The notes under the pieces were generated by a model. That model saw only the letters and a list, made by a program, of their open reading frames with translations, did not search any database and had not been told where the DNA came from. The translations under genes and the position numbers were made by a program. Shown one piece after another: positions 16,765 to 25,738 of a stretch of 39,885 bases of DNA (the stretch's first letter is position 1; each line of letters opens with the position of its first letter). The stretch is taken from contig NZ_JAAHBU010000111.1 of the NCBI RefSeq assembly GCF_010671725.1, forward strand, positions 1 to 39,885, in the 5' to 3' direction. The DNA is from Pseudomonas brassicae (GTDB lineage Bacteria > Pseudomonadota > Gammaproteobacteria > Pseudomonadales > Pseudomonadaceae).

Positions 16765-17067
16765 TTATCTCAGTTTCGACGACGAGCGGCGGATGATCTT
16801 GATGGTATGGGTGAAGGTCGGCTTGGTCACGGCCGATAGCGCACGCGGGCCCACGGTATCGATGGTGATGTTCCAGAACCCGGCGCTGGGTACGGTGATC
16901 TTTGCCGGGAAGTCGACAAAGGCGCCGCCGTGGTACGTGTGCCGGCCGCCGTTCTTGAAACTGCGGAAGTTGGCATCGTTCATCAGCCGGATATTGCAGC
17001 GCTGGGAGCAGTGGATGACGACGATATCGTCTTCATTGAGGTGCTCGCGCTGGTGTACGAATTTCAT
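16765..17067 (-). CDS. DUF1883 domain protein
   Basis: 100 residues. MKFVHQREHLNEDDIVVIHCSQRCNIRLMNDANFRSFKNGGRHTYHGGAF fits DUF1883: short beta-rich protein with conserved HxxHL-like start, YHGG and the late WNITIDTVG strand pattern. The protein is small, basic at the C-terminus and without signal peptide. In other bacteria DUF1883 may be fused to a TIR domain, which hints at a sensing or binding role, but the function is unknown. GGAG is six bases before the ATG. The 56-residue gene follows within 3 bases. Confidence 0.75.
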   Translation of the reverse strand: MKFVHQREHLNEDDIVVIHCSQRCNIRLMNDANFRSFKNGGRHTYHGGAFVDFPAKITVPSAGFWNITIDTVGPRALSAVTKPTFTHTIKIIRRSSSKLR

Positions 17068-17219
17068 GTCGCTCTCCGCAAGGGATCTTTTGGCAAATCA
17101 AAACGATAGCACGATGTCGGTTACACTGTCGGCCTTAGTGCCTGGCCAAGGATAAAACTGCCAATCAAGGGAGCAAAACGGCCTGGACACAGTCAAACGG
17201 TTTTTATGGAGGGGTAGCG

Positions 17220-17573
17220 ATGAAGTGGGTTGTAGCAGCGCTGGCAGTTGCGCTGACCGGTTGTGCCAATGTTGCCGAGATCGAACAGAGCCCAGAGACC
17301 ATGAGCGTGATCTCCGGCAAGTCGCCGCGTGAGTTCGCCAGTTGCGTTCAGCAGCGCCTGGCCGATAGCCGCGGGCCTTTGACCATCGAGGAGCAGGGCA
17401 ACGGGCTGCGCGTGATCGTGCCACAGAAACTCTCCGACAAATCGCCGGCAGCGGTGCTGGAGATCAGCGAGCGCTCCAGTGGTAGCGCGATCAAGGTGCA
17501 TGAGCGGTTGAGCAATTTTCCGTTGCGCCCGGGCGACGTCAAGCGCGCCACCACCTTGTGCATTTCCAAGTAG
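17220..17573 (+). CDS. Small predicted lipoprotein
   Basis: 117 residues. The signal MKWVVAALAVALTGC ends in a canonical lipobox (LTGC, Cys 15). The mature part has two Cys (ASCVQQRL and TLCISK) that could form a disulfide in the periplasm. GGAGGGG precedes the ATG closely. It looks like a Pseudomonas-specific outer-membrane lipoprotein. I recognise no domain, and it stands alone between the divergent DUF1883 unit and the cytochrome operon. Confidence 0.75.
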   Translation: MKWVVAALAVALTGCANVAEIEQSPETMSVISGKSPREFASCVQQRLADSRGPLTIEEQGNGLRVIVPQKLSDKSPAAVLEISERSSGSAIKVHERLSNFPLRPGDVKRATTLCISK

Positions 17574-17719
17574 CTGAGCGAGTCTGGATTAAACGATTCA
17601 GCGAGTTTTCCCGCATTTTTCTCCGTCATGCCTGCGTTGTCGCGCTGGACGGATAGGCCTACCATTCGCGGGCTTATGCTTTATAGGTCTAAGCTTATAG
17701 CTAGAAAATGGAGCCCGTG

Positions 17720-18370
17720 ATGATCCCGCTGGATCGAATCCTGCTGAGTAGCCTGCTGGTTTTTTCCGCGCAGGCCGCCAAGGCCACAGATGGCCAGAAA
17801 GTCTTTACCCAGGGTGGGGAAAACCCTGCCGCCATGGCCTGCATGAGTTGCCACGGGCCGGACGGCGGGGGGCTGGTAGCTGCCGGCTTCCCCCGCCTGG
17901 CCGGTCTGCCCGCGGCCTACCTGAGCAAGCAGCTCAAGGATTTCCGTGACGGCAGCCGCAAGCAGCCGATCATGCAGCCGCTGGCCAAGGCACTGACCGA
18001 CGCCGAGATCAGCGCTGTCGCCGTTACCCTGGCAGCCATGCCCGTGCCAGCAACCCCTGATATCCGCCGCCAGCAGATGGCAACCGATCCCGTGCAGTCG
18101 CTGGCGCTGTACGGCGACTGGAGCCGTGGCATTCCCGGCTGTGTGCAGTGTCATGGGGCGGGGGGCGTGGGGGTTGGCGAGCATTTCCCGCCGCTGGCGC
18201 ACCAGCCTGCCGCTTATCTGGTTGGCCAGCTCAATGCATGGCGTGACGGCAGCCGCAGCAATGACCCCAATCAGCTGATGGTCGGTATTGCCAAGGCGCT
18301 GACCGATGCCGAGATCAAGGCGCTAGCCGACTACTTTGCCGGCGGCGCGAACCAAGGGGTGGCCCAATGA
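17720..18370 (+). CDS. Di-haem cytochrome c4-like protein
   Basis: 216 residues: an N-terminal export signal (IPLDRILLSSLLVFSAQAAKA), then two homologous cytochrome domains. Haem sites are CMSCH (41-45) and CVQCH (141-145). Each is followed by a FPRLAGLPAAYL or FPPLAHQPAAYL segment and a repeated KALTDAEI, as in cytochrome c4. It carries electrons in the periplasm. The start at 17720 is preferred over an ATG four codons earlier because GGAG lies 8 bases before it. The stop overlaps the next cytochrome gene by 4 bases (ATGA), so the two form a redox pair; the electron donor is not in the window. Confidence 0.9.
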   Translation: MIPLDRILLSSLLVFSAQAAKATDGQKVFTQGGENPAAMACMSCHGPDGGGLVAAGFPRLAGLPAAYLSKQLKDFRDGSRKQPIMQPLAKALTDAEISAVAVTLAAMPVPATPDIRRQQMATDPVQSLALYGDWSRGIPGCVQCHGAGGVGVGEHFPPLAHQPAAYLVGQLNAWRDGSRSNDPNQLMVGIAKALTDAEIKALADYFAGGANQGVAQ

Positions 18371-19278
18371 AGCGATTGTTGCTTGCCGTGGTGACGATGG
18401 TTATCGGCAGTACTCAGGCGGCGTCGATCGCCATGGACGATCAGTCTCAGCTCAAGGTGGCGCCGTCAGCACACCGGCCAGCTTCGTGCCGCGGCCGAGC
18501 ACGAGTTGCCCGACAATGCCTACGGGAAAATGGTGCGTGAAGGCCATGCACTGTTCGTCGACACGCGGCGCCTGGCGCCCGACTATGTGGGCAATGGCCT
18601 CAATTGCAGCAACTGCCACCTGGACCAGGGCCGCCTGGCGCACTCGGCGCCACTGTGGGGGGCTTACCCGATGTACCCGGCTTATCGAAAGAAGAACGAC
18701 AAGGTCAACACCTTTGCCGAACGCATCCAGGGCTGCTTCCAGTTCAGCATGAACGGCACGCCGCCGGCCGTCGACAGCCCCGAGATGACGGCCTTGTCGG
18801 TGTATGCCTATTGGTTGGCGAGCAAGGCCCCGCTGGGCGTCGAGAGCCCCGGACGTGGATATCCGGAGGTCGCCCAGCCCGCGCAAGGGTATGACCTCAA
18901 GCGCGCGCGCAGGTCTACCAGCAGCAATGTGCACTCTGCCATGGTGACAATGGCCAGGGCCAGAAGGTGGCCCAGGACTACGTGATGCCACCGCTGTGGG
19001 GCAAGGACTCGTACAACTGGGGGGCCGGGATGCACCGGATCAACACGGCGGCGTCTTTCATCAAACACAATATGCCATTGGGCAAGCCCGGTAGCCTGAG
19101 CGACCAGCAGGCCTGGGACGTTGCCGCTTTCGTGAATGCCCATGAGCGGCCGCAAGACCCGCGCCTGGTGGAGGGGTCGGTGGAAAAGACCCGGCTCAAG
19201 TTTCACGCCAACGATGGCGTGAACCTTTACGGCCAGCAGCTTGACGGGGTACTGCTCGGGCAGGGCACGCCGCCCTGA
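18367..19278 (+). pseudogene. Di-haem c-type cytochrome, two frameshifts as read
   Basis: Begins MKRLLLAVVTMVIGSTQAASIAMDD (signal peptide). The first break lies between about 18460 and 18490 (net one extra or two missing bases). The main body then runs ELPDNAYGKMVREGHALFVDTRRLAP with haem site CSNCH and WGAYPMYPAYRKKNDKVNTF. A second break near 18906 (one missing G) is followed by VYQQQCALCHGDNGQGQ, the second haem site CALCH, and a clean end at 19278. The restored length is about 303-304 residues. The family is often co-encoded with a c4-type partner, as here, and resembles thiosulfate-dehydrogenase/SoxA-like di-haem cytochromes, but I cannot name a substrate. Confidence 0.8.
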
Positions 19279-19307
19279 GGCAGGGCCATTTGCCGCATCA
19301 GGACAAG

Positions 19308-19332
19308 GCCTGCAAAGGCATTATTTGCAGGC
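19308..19332 (+). terminator. Hairpin after the cytochrome operon
   Basis: GCCTGCAAA and TTTGCAGGC form a perfect 9-base stem around a 7-base loop, 30 bases after the cytochrome stop. There is no T-run, so it may be a weak or Rho-assisted terminator or an RNA-stabilising hairpin. Confidence 0.4.
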
Positions 19333-19462
19333 TGCGGGAACTAACTACACTGAGTTTTCTCTATCATCTAATCGGCCAACCTCAGGCGGGGCATTGTAAG
19401 GTGACCGCCGCCTGATTAGACTGCGCCGAATTCGTACCGCACAGCCCTTGTTAAGGATGTTT

Positions 19463-20302
19463 ATGATCAAGAAATGCTTGTTCCCGGCAGCCGGTTACGG
19501 CACCCGCTTCCTGCCAGCAACCAAAGCCATGCCCAAGGAAATGCTGCCAGTGGTGAACAAGCCACTGATCCAGTACGGGGTTGAAGAAGCGCTCGACGCA
19601 GGGCTGAACGAAATCTCCATTGTCACCGGCCGTGGCAAGCGTGCCCTGGAAGACCATTTCGACATCAGCTACGAGCTGGAAAACCAGATCAAGGGCACCG
19701 ACAAGGAAAAGTACCTGGTCGGCATCCGCAAGCTGCTCGACGAGTGCTCGTTCTCCTACACCCGTCAGACCGAAATGAAAGGCCTGGGCCACGCGATCCT
19801 GACCGGCCGCCCACTGATCGGCGACGAGCCGTTCGCGGTGGTGCTGGCGGACGACCTGTGCGTCAACCTCGACGGTGACGGCGTGCTCAAGCAGATGGTC
19901 AAGCTGTACAAGCAATACCGCTGCACCATCGTGGCGATCATGGAAGTCGACCCGCAGGAAACCAGCAAGTACGGCGTGATCGCGGGCGACCTGATCGGCG
20001 ACGACCTGTACCGTGTACGCAACATGGTCGAAAAACCCAAGCCTGAAGATGCCCCGTCGAACCTGGCGATCATCGGCCGCTACATCATGACCCCGGACAT
20101 CTTCAAGCTGATCGAAGAAACCGAGCCAGGCAAAGGCGGCGAGATCCAGATCACCGACGCCCTGATGAAGCAGGCCCAGGACGGTTGCGTGATTGCCTAC
20201 AAGTTCAAGGGCAAGCGCTTCGACTGCGGCGGCGCCGAAGGTTACATCGACGCGACCAACTTCTGCTTCGAGAATTTCTACAAGACCGGCAAGGCGTACT
20301 GA
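19463..20302 (+). CDS. galU: UTP--glucose-1-phosphate uridylyltransferase
   Basis: 279 residues, the usual size. It has the nucleotide-binding N-terminus MIKKCLFPAAGYGTRFLPATK, KEMLPVVNKPLIQYGVEEA, VVLADDLC and the late KFKGKRFDCGGAEGYI. It makes UDP-glucose from UTP and glucose-1-phosphate for LPS core, exopolysaccharide and related sugars. The start is the ATG at 19463 with AAGGATG just before it, matching the Pseudomonas protein as remembered. An in-frame TTG 5 codons upstream is rejected. A strong terminator follows at 20326. Confidence 0.97.
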   Translation: MIKKCLFPAAGYGTRFLPATKAMPKEMLPVVNKPLIQYGVEEALDAGLNEISIVTGRGKRALEDHFDISYELENQIKGTDKEKYLVGIRKLLDECSFSYTRQTEMKGLGHAILTGRPLIGDEPFAVVLADDLCVNLDGDGVLKQMVKLYKQYRCTIVAIMEVDPQETSKYGVIAGDLIGDDLYRVRNMVEKPKPEDAPSNLAIIGRYIMTPDIFKLIEETEPGKGGEIQITDALMKQAQDGCVIAYKFKGKRFDCGGAEGYIDATNFCFENFYKTGKAY

Positions 20303-20325
20303 GTTCGCTCAGCCTGTTGCGTCAT

Positions 20326-20350
20326 AAAGCCACCTTCGGGTGGCTTTTTT
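20326..20350 (+). terminator. Rho-independent terminator of galU
   Basis: AAAGCCACC-TTCG-GGTGGCTTT is a perfect stem with a stable TTCG loop, ending in a run of six T. It lies 24 bases after the galU stop. Confidence 0.93.
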
Positions 20351-20402
20351 GTTTATGGCCGTGCCTGGCGTTATGCTGGCGGCCTGCCAAGGAGACCTGA
20401 TA

Positions 20403-21758
20403 ATGGCCTACGATTTTGATCTGTTCGTGATTGGCGCCGGTTCCGGCGGTGTGCGCGCGGCGCGCTTTGCTGCCGGCTTCGGTGCAAAAGTGGCGGTGGT
20501 CGAAAGCCGCTACCTGGGCGGTACCTGTGTCAACGTCGGTTGCGTGCCGAAAAAGCTGCTGGTGTACGGTGCGCATTTTGCCGATGACTTCGAGCAGGCG
20601 GCAGGCTATGGCTGGTCGCTGGAAGATGCGCAATTCGACTGGGGGCAATTGATTGCCAACAAAAACCGCGAGATCGAGCGACTCAACGGCATCTACCGCA
20701 ACCTGCTGGTCAACAGTGGCGTGACCCTGCTCGAAGGTCACGGTCGCCTGACCGGGCCGCACGAAGTCGAGGTCGATGGCACGCGCTACAGCGCCAGGAA
20801 CATCCTCATCGCCACCGGTGGCTGGCCGCAGGTCCCGGATATTCCGGGGCGTGAGCTGGCGATCAGTTCCAACGAGGCGTTCTACCTCAAGACCCTGCCC
20901 AAGCGGGTACTGGTGGTGGGCGGCGGTTACATCGCCGTGGAGTTCGCCGGGATCTTCCAGGGCCTGGGCGCGGCGACCACCTTGCTCTATCGGGGTGACC
21001 TGTTCCTGCGTGGCTTTGATGGCGCAGTGCGCACGCACCTGAAGGAAGAACTGGAAAAACGCGGCATGGACCTGCAGTTCAACAGTGACATACAGCGCAT
21101 CGACGAGCAGGCGGATGGCAGCCTCAAGGCCACCCTCAAGGATGGTCGCGAGCTGGTTGCCGATTGCGTGTTCTATGCCACCGGGCGCCGGCCGATGCTG
21201 GACAACCTGGGGCTGGAAAACACCGAGGTGCAACTGGACGCGCGTGGCTTCGTGCAGGTCAACGACCAGTACCAGACCGATGAACCGTCGATCCTGGCCA
21301 TTGGCGATGTGATTGGCCGGGTGCAGCTCACCCCGGTGGCGCTGGCCGAAGGCATGGCGGTGGCGCGGCGTCTGTTCAAGCCAGAGCAGTACCGGCCGGT
21401 GGATTACCAGAACATTCCCACCGCGGTGTTCAGCCAGCCACCGATCGGTACCGTGGGCTTGAGTGAAGAGCAGGCGCTGGAGGCAGGCCATCAGGTGCAG
21501 ATCTTCGAGAGCCGCTTCCGGCCGATGAAGCTGACGCTGACCGGCGTGCAGGAGAAGACCCTGATGAAGCTGGTAGTCGATGCCGACACTGACCGGGTGC
21601 TGGGTTGCCACATGGTCGGCCCGGATGCCGGCGAGATCATCCAGGGCTTGGGCATCGCGCTCAAGGCCGGGGCCACCAAGCAGCAGTTCGACGAGACCAT
21701 CGGTGTGCACCCGACGGCGGCTGAAGAGTTCGTCACGCTGCGTACGCCTACCCGCTAA
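20403..21758 (+). CDS. gor: Glutathione-disulfide reductase
   Basis: 451 residues. FAD-binding [17 protein letters not shown] near 11-27, redox-active disulfide [13 protein letters not shown] (Cys 42, Cys 47), NADPH-binding [16 protein letters not shown], and C-terminal catalytic [14 protein letters not shown]. It reduces GSSG to 2 GSH with NADPH in the cytoplasm. AAGGAG is about 9 bases before the ATG at 20403; the frame is open to 20340 but that part overlaps the galU terminator. It sits with ahpC and ahpF, so this is a thiol/peroxide defence neighbourhood. Confidence 0.95.
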   Translation: MAYDFDLFVIGAGSGGVRAARFAAGFGAKVAVVESRYLGGTCVNVGCVPKKLLVYGAHFADDFEQAAGYGWSLEDAQFDWGQLIANKNREIERLNGIYRNLLVNSGVTLLEGHGRLTGPHEVEVDGTRYSARNILIATGGWPQVPDIPGRELAISSNEAFYLKTLPKRVLVVGGGYIAVEFAGIFQGLGAATTLLYRGDLFLRGFDGAVRTHLKEELEKRGMDLQFNSDIQRIDEQADGSLKATLKDGRELVADCVFYATGRRPMLDNLGLENTEVQLDARGFVQVNDQYQTDEPSILAIGDVIGRVQLTPVALAEGMAVARRLFKPEQYRPVDYQNIPTAVFSQPPIGTVGLSEEQALEAGHQVQIFESRFRPMKLTLTGVQEKTLMKLVVDADTDRVLGCHMVGPDAGEIIQGLGIALKAGATKQQFDETIGVHPTAAEEFVTLRTPTR

Positions 21759-21769
21759 GCGTTGCACCC

Positions 21770-21821
21770 ATCGCCGGTCAAGCCTGCTCCTGCACTTTGT
21801 GGGCGCGGGCTTGACGGCGAT
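21770..21821. repeat. REP-like inverted pair
   Basis: The left arm ATCGCCGGTCAAGCCTGCTC and a right arm ending GGGCTTGACGGCGAT pair with few mismatches around a short centre (TGCACTTTGT). The shape and words (CGCCGG-CAAGC-GCTCCTGCA) are those of Pseudomonas REP palindromes. It lies just after gor. Confidence 0.65.
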
Positions 21822-21850
21822 TGCATCAACATAAATCTTCTATTGATACC

Positions 21851-21866
21851 TTGGCTTTATAGCCAA
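21851..21866. promoter_or_regulatory. Perfect dyad upstream of ahpC
   Basis: TTGGCT-TTAT-AGCCAA is a perfect 6-base inverted repeat, about 100 bases before the ahpC start. ahpC is commonly OxyR-controlled, but the spaced ATAG/CTAT pattern of OxyR does not fit well here, so I only record the dyad. Confidence 0.35.
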
Positions 21867-21964
21867 AACCAATCACCAGCATCAGCTTTGCCAATGAGCG
21901 CTATCAGCCCTGCTTGGGTAGGATTCTCCCATCACGTCTTACAACCCCTGAAGGAGAGTCACAG

Positions 21965-22528
21965 ATGCCTATCATCAATAGCCAGGTCAAACCGTTCAAC
22001 GCCACCGCCTACCACAACGGTGAATTCGTTCCAGTTTCCGAAGCAGATCTGAAAGGCAAATGGTCCGTGGTGTTCTTCTACCCGGCCGACTTCACCTTCG
22101 TCTGCCCGACCGAACTGGGCGACCTGGCCGACAACTACGCCGAATTCAAGAAGCTGGGCGTGGAAATCTACGGCGTGTCCACCGACACCCACTTCACCCA
22201 CAAAGCCTGGCACGACACCTCGGAAACCATCGGCAAGATCCAGTACCCGCTGATCGGTGACCCGACCCACGTCATTTCGCGCAACTTCGACGTGCTGATC
22301 GAAGAAGCCGGCCTGGCCGACCGTGGCACCTTCGTGATCAACCCCGAAGGTCAGATCAAGATCGTCGAACTCAACGACGGTGGTGTGGGCCGTGACGCCA
22401 GCGAGCTGCTGCGCAAGGTCAAGGCTGCCCAGTATGTTGCTGCCCACCCAGGCGAAGTGTGCCCGGCCAAGTGGAAAGAAGGCGAAGCCACGCTGGCACC
22501 ATCGCTGGACCTGGTCGGCAAGATCTAA
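21965..22528 (+). CDS. ahpC: Alkyl hydroperoxide reductase, peroxiredoxin subunit
   Basis: 187 residues, a typical 2-Cys peroxiredoxin: peroxidatic Cys 47 in FTFVCPTE and resolving Cys 166 in GEVCPAKW. It reduces hydrogen peroxide and organic peroxides and is recycled by AhpF. The start at 21965 has AAGGAG about 9 bases upstream. It is followed by a strong terminator and then ahpF, so ahpC can be made in excess of ahpF. Confidence 0.97.
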   Translation: MPIINSQVKPFNATAYHNGEFVPVSEADLKGKWSVVFFYPADFTFVCPTELGDLADNYAEFKKLGVEIYGVSTDTHFTHKAWHDTSETIGKIQYPLIGDPTHVISRNFDVLIEEAGLADRGTFVINPEGQIKIVELNDGGVGRDASELLRKVKAAQYVAAHPGEVCPAKWKEGEATLAPSLDLVGKI

Positions 22529-22583
22529 GACCGTGAGCCAGTTGAGGGCGGGCCACCGCACCTGATGTGAGTCCCGCCCCGAA

Positions 22584-22619
22584 AACGCCCGGGCGAATCT
22601 GCCCGGGCGTTGTTTTTTC
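22584..22619 (+). terminator. Terminator between ahpC and ahpF
   Basis: AACGCCCGGGC and GCCCGGGCGTT form a perfect 11-base stem around a short loop, then GTTTTTT. It lies 55 bases after the ahpC stop and before ahpF, so ahpF needs readthrough or its own promoter. Confidence 0.9.
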
Positions 22620-22644
22620 TACCGTTTGAAAAGGAATCGCCCGC

Positions 22645-24222
22645 ATGTTGGACGCCACGCTTAAAACTCAGTTGAAAACCTACCTGGAGCGGGTCACTCA
22701 GCCGATCGAGATCGTTGCCTCCCTCGACGACGGCGCGAAGTCTCGCGAACTGCACGACCTGCTGCGGGAAATCGCCAGCCTTTCGAACCTGATTACCTTG
22801 CGCGAGGACGGCACTGACGCCCGTCGCCCGTCGTTCTCGCTTGATCGTCCCGGGGCCGCGGCAGAGGGCAAAGGCATCAGCCTGCGTTTTGCCGGTATCC
22901 CCATGGGCCACGAATTCACCTCGCTGGTGCTGGCGCTGCTGCAAGTCGGCGGCCATCCCTCCAAGGCGAGCGCCGAGCTGATCGAGCAGATCGCCGGGCT
23001 CAACGGTGAGTTCAACTTCGAAACCTACTTCTCGCTGTCCTGCCAGAACTGCCCGGACGTGGTTCAGGCGCTGAACCTGATGGCGGTGCTCAACCCCAAT
23101 GTGCGTCACGTCGCGATCGATGGCGCGCTGTTCCAGGCTGAAGTCGAGGCGCGCCAGGTGATGGCGGTGCCGAGCGTCTACCTCAATGGTGAAGTGTTCG
23201 GCCAGGGTCGCATGGGCCTGGAAGAGATCGTCGCCAAGCTCGACACCGGCACCAGCGAGCGTCAGGCCGAGAAGCTCAACGCCAAGGACGCCTTCGATGT
23301 GCTGGTCGTCGGTGGTGGGCCAGCGGGCGCTGCAGCAGCCATTTACGCCGCACGCAAAGGCATCCGTACGGGTGTGGCTGCCGAGCGCTTTGGCGGGCAA
23401 GTGCTGGATACCATGGCCATCGAGAACTTTATCTCGGTGCAGGAGACCGAGGGGCCCAAGCTGGCCACGGCCCTGGAAGAGCACGTCAAGCAGTACGACG
23501 TCGATATCATGAACCTGCAGCGCGCTGATGCACTGCTGCCTGGCATCGACGGCGCCCTGCACCAGGTGCGCTTGGCCAGTGGCGCGACACTCAAGGCCAA
23601 GACCGTGATCCTGGCAACTGGTGCCCGTTGGCGCGAAATGAATGTGCCGGGTGAAACAGAGTACCGCAGCCGCGGCGTGGCCTACTGCCCGCACTGCGAT
23701 GGTCCGCTGTTCAAGGGTAAGCGCACTGCGGTGATCGGCGGGGGCAACTCTGGTGTTGAAGCCGCCATCGACCTGGCCGGCATCGTGGCCCACGTGACGC
23801 TGATCGAGTTCGACAGCCAGTTGCGCGCCGACGCGGTGTTGCAACGCAAGCTGCACAGCCTGCCGAATGTCACGGTGATCACCAGCGCCCTCACCACCGA
23901 GGTGCTGGGCGATGGCCAGAAGGTCAACGGCCTGCGCTACAAGGACCGCACCAGCGAGGCGTTGCATGACATCGCGCTGGAGGGGATCTTCGTGCAGATC
24001 GGCCTGTTGCCCAACACCGACTGGCTCAAGGGCACGCTCGAACTGTCGCCGCGTGGCGAGATCATTGTCGATGCACGTGGCCAGACCAACGTGGCCGGTG
24101 TGTTCGCAGCAGGTGACGTGACTACCGTGCCGTACAAGCAGATCGTGATTGCGCTGGGGGAGGGGGCCAAGGCGTCGCTGGCAGCGTTCGACCACCTGAT
24201 CCGTACCAGCGCACCGGCCTGA
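22645..24222 (+). CDS. ahpF: Alkyl hydroperoxide reductase, flavoprotein subunit
   Basis: 525 residues (usual length about 520). The N-terminal double thioredoxin fold has Cys 133/Cys 136 (LSCQNCPDV). The FAD site [19 protein letters not shown] is near 221-239. The thioredoxin-reductase-like site is Cys 348/Cys 351 (YCPHCDGP), with NAD-binding [18 protein letters not shown] and the final FAD segment [23 protein letters not shown]. It passes electrons from NADH through FAD and the two disulfides to AhpC. AAGGAA lies about 10 bases before the ATG. Confidence 0.97.
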   Translation: MLDATLKTQLKTYLERVTQPIEIVASLDDGAKSRELHDLLREIASLSNLITLREDGTDARRPSFSLDRPGAAAEGKGISLRFAGIPMGHEFTSLVLALLQVGGHPSKASAELIEQIAGLNGEFNFETYFSLSCQNCPDVVQALNLMAVLNPNVRHVAIDGALFQAEVEARQVMAVPSVYLNGEVFGQGRMGLEEIVAKLDTGTSERQAEKLNAKDAFDVLVVGGGPAGAAAAIYAARKGIRTGVAAERFGGQVLDTMAIENFISVQETEGPKLATALEEHVKQYDVDIMNLQRADALLPGIDGALHQVRLASGATLKAKTVILATGARWREMNVPGETEYRSRGVAYCPHCDGPLFKGKRTAVIGGGNSGVEAAIDLAGIVAHVTLIEFDSQLRADAVLQRKLHSLPNVTVITSALTTEVLGDGQKVNGLRYKDRTSEALHDIALEGIFVQIGLLPNTDWLKGTLELSPRGEIIVDARGQTNVAGVFAAGDVTTVPYKQIVIALGEGAKASLAAFDHLIRTSAPA

Positions 24223-24245
24223 AGCTACGTCGCTGGTAAACAACC

Positions 24246-24279
24246 AAAGCCCTGACAGGCATGCCTGTCGGGGCTTTTT
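24246..24279 (+). terminator. Terminator of ahpF (possibly bidirectional)
   Basis: AAAGCCC-GACAGGC pairs with GCCTGTC-GGGGCTTT, giving a 14-base stem with a tiny loop, ending in TTTTT. On the other strand the A-run makes it a possible terminator for the convergent small gene ending at 24286. Confidence 0.88.
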
Positions 24280-24285
24280 CATGGC

Positions 24286-24534
24286 TTACTCGAACAGCGA
24301 ACGCCCCTTGTCCAGCTGTTGGTCGACCAATGACTTGCCGAGCGCAATCGACGCACGCTGGGCGTTTTCCAGGTCGGCCAGAAACAAGGGCGCGTGGGCA
24401 CAGAGCCGTCGGGTGCTGTGCTGTTCAGGGCTGGTGATACGACAGCCCACTTCGAACGGCAGGGGAATGCCCGCATGCGGCACGACGTTGGCGGTGACGG
24501 TGTAGTTGCGATGGACACATTGAAGGGATTGCAT
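24286..24534 (-). CDS. Uncharacterised 82-residue protein
   Basis: Starts MQSLQCVHRNYTVTANVVPHAGIPLPFEVGC and ends with a helical, charged tail (LENAQRASIALGKSLVDQQLDKGRSLFE). No signal peptide or membrane helix. The ATG at 24534 has GAGG eight bases upstream; a GTG two codons earlier is too close to that site. The first half looks like one beta sheet, the second like one helix. I do not recognise the family; similar small proteins occur in Pseudomonas near gloA, as I recall. It converges on ahpF. Confidence 0.65.
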   Translation of the reverse strand: MQSLQCVHRNYTVTANVVPHAGIPLPFEVGCRITSPEQHSTRRLCAHAPLFLADLENAQRASIALGKSLVDQQLDKGRSLFE

Positions 24535-24638
24535 GAGCACTACCTCGCTGTGGTTGCTTCAACCGGTAACGCACCCGGTATAGCACATCGAGGCGCCGGG
24601 AGGGCACGCGCCGACGAGCGTGCGCCCTTGGCCAGGCT

Positions 24639-25160
24639 TCAGAATTCAGTCGGCTGAATGATCTCTACCCAGTAATCGTCAGGGTCCTTGATGAACGCCA
24701 GGTGCTTCATGCGACCGTCGCTCAGACGCTTCTGGAAGTTCACACCCAACTGTTCGAATCGCTCGCACGCCGCGCGGATGTCCGGCACCGAGATGCAGAT
24801 ATGGCCAAAACCGCGTGGGTCGGTGTTGCCATTGTGGTAGGCGAACGTCGGGTCGTTTTCGCTGCCGTGGTTGTGCGTCAGCTCAAGGATGCCGGGGATC
24901 GATTTCATCCACTCGGTACGCTTGGCCGCGTCGGCAGGGATCTGCGCCTTGTCGACCAGCGCCAGGAAGTACAGGCTGAACTCGGCTTCGGCGAAGTCGC
25001 GCTTTTCCACCAGGCTGAAACCCAGCACGCGGGTGTAGAAGTCCAGGGACTTGGCGACGTCCTTGACCCGCAGCATGGTGTGGTTGAACACGAAGTTGTG
25101 GGTCGCGGTATCCGGTTGCGCGGTGACGCCGGGAAGGGTGTCGAGATCTTGCAGGCTCAT
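24639..25160 (-). CDS. gloA: Lactoylglutathione lyase (glyoxalase I)
   Basis: 173 residues. Two glyoxalase repeats with metal-ligand candidates His 27 (FNHTMLRVKD), Glu in GILELTHNHG, His in GFGHICISVPDI and Glu in YWVEIIQP. It converts the hemithioacetal of methylglyoxal and glutathione to S-lactoylglutathione. The longer form, with an insert around LVDKAQIPADAAKRTEW, is the zinc-type glyoxalase of Pseudomonas and eukaryotes. GGAG precedes the ATG. It fits with the nearby gor, because both serve glutathione metabolism. Confidence 0.95.
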   Translation of the reverse strand: MSLQDLDTLPGVTAQPDTATHNFVFNHTMLRVKDVAKSLDFYTRVLGFSLVEKRDFAEAEFSLYFLALVDKAQIPADAAKRTEWMKSIPGILELTHNHGSENDPTFAYHNGNTDPRGFGHICISVPDIRAACERFEQLGVNFQKRLSDGRMKHLAFIKDPDDYWVEIIQPTEF

Positions 25161-25243
25161 GGGCACTCCGCAGGTAGGGCTGGCGCACGCCAGCAAAACA
25201 GTAGAGGGCAATGATACGGAACTGAAGCGATTGCGCAAACGGT

Positions 25244-25277
25244 TTGCGCCCCGTCGGCCAGGCCAGACGGGGCGCAA
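25244..25277. terminator. Long perfect hairpin between turB and gloA
   Basis: TTGCGCCCCGTC and GACGGGGCGCAA form a perfect 12-base stem around the loop GGCCAGGCCA. It sits just downstream of the turB terminator hairpin. It may back up termination; no long T-run on the minus strand. Confidence 0.45.
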
Positions 25278-25279
25278 GA

Positions 25280-25302
25280 ATTAGAAGCCCGCCGAAGCGG
25301 GC
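25280..25302 (-). terminator. Terminator of turB
   Basis: On the minus strand GCCCGC-TTCG-GCGGGC is followed by TTCTAATTCTT: short GC stem, stable TTCG loop and T-rich tail, about 70 bases after the turB stop. Confidence 0.75.
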
Positions 25303-25372
25303 GTATGGGGCGCTAATCCTTTAGCAGTCTTCATCCTGAGCCAGCCGATGTGAAAAAAGTGTGAAGCAATGG

Positions 25373-25732
25373 TCAGCGCAGCAACCAGCTGTCGACCGTT
25401 TGCGCACCATACTCCTGCTTCCAGGCTTTGAGGCCATGGTGGTTGCCGCCCTTGGTTTCGATACGCTCGCCTGTATGCGGGTTTTCATAGACTTTCACCA
25501 CGCGGGCGCGGCGGGTCTTGGGCGCGCTCTGCGGGCGTCGAGTGGCGGCGCCAGGGTCGAGAATATCGATGATCTCGCGCAGGCCCTTGTCATACTTTTT
25601 CATCAGGCTGACAAGTTTCTGCTCAAATTCGATTTCACGCTTGAGGCCGCTGTCTTTTTTCAGTGCCTCCAGTTGTAAGAGCTGTTCCTGAAGGGCTTTT
25701 TCGGCAGCACGAAACTCTGCAAGTCTGGACAC
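25373..25732 (-). CDS. turB: H-NS-like MvaT/MvaU family nucleoid protein
   Basis: 119 residues. The N-terminal coiled-coil oligomerisation part is LAEFRAAEKALQEQLLQLEAL, and the C-terminal DNA-binding part KTRRARVVKVYENPHTGERIETKGGNHHGLKAWKQEYG includes the R-GNH-type AT-hook-like loop. It is a xenogeneic silencer that coats AT-rich DNA. I take the GTG at 25732 as start: it gives MSRLAEFRAAEKAL, as in MvaU/TurB proteins, and the AGGAG lies 8 bases upstream, whereas the ATG two codons earlier is only 2 bases from it. The symbol turB rests on sequence type and on my memory that gloA and an oprD gene flank turB in P. putida. Confidence 0.88.
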   Translation of the reverse strand: MSRLAEFRAAEKALQEQLLQLEALKKDSGLKREIEFEQKLVSLMKKYDKGLREIIDILDPGAATRRPQSAPKTRRARVVKVYENPHTGERIETKGGNHHGLKAWKQEYGAQTVDSWLLR

Positions 25733-25738
25733 TGTCAT

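Noticed and set aside
21830-21870. OxyR-type binding site before ahpC
   Set aside because: ATAG- and CTAT-like words are present, but their spacing does not fit the four-element OxyR pattern, so only the dyad is recorded.
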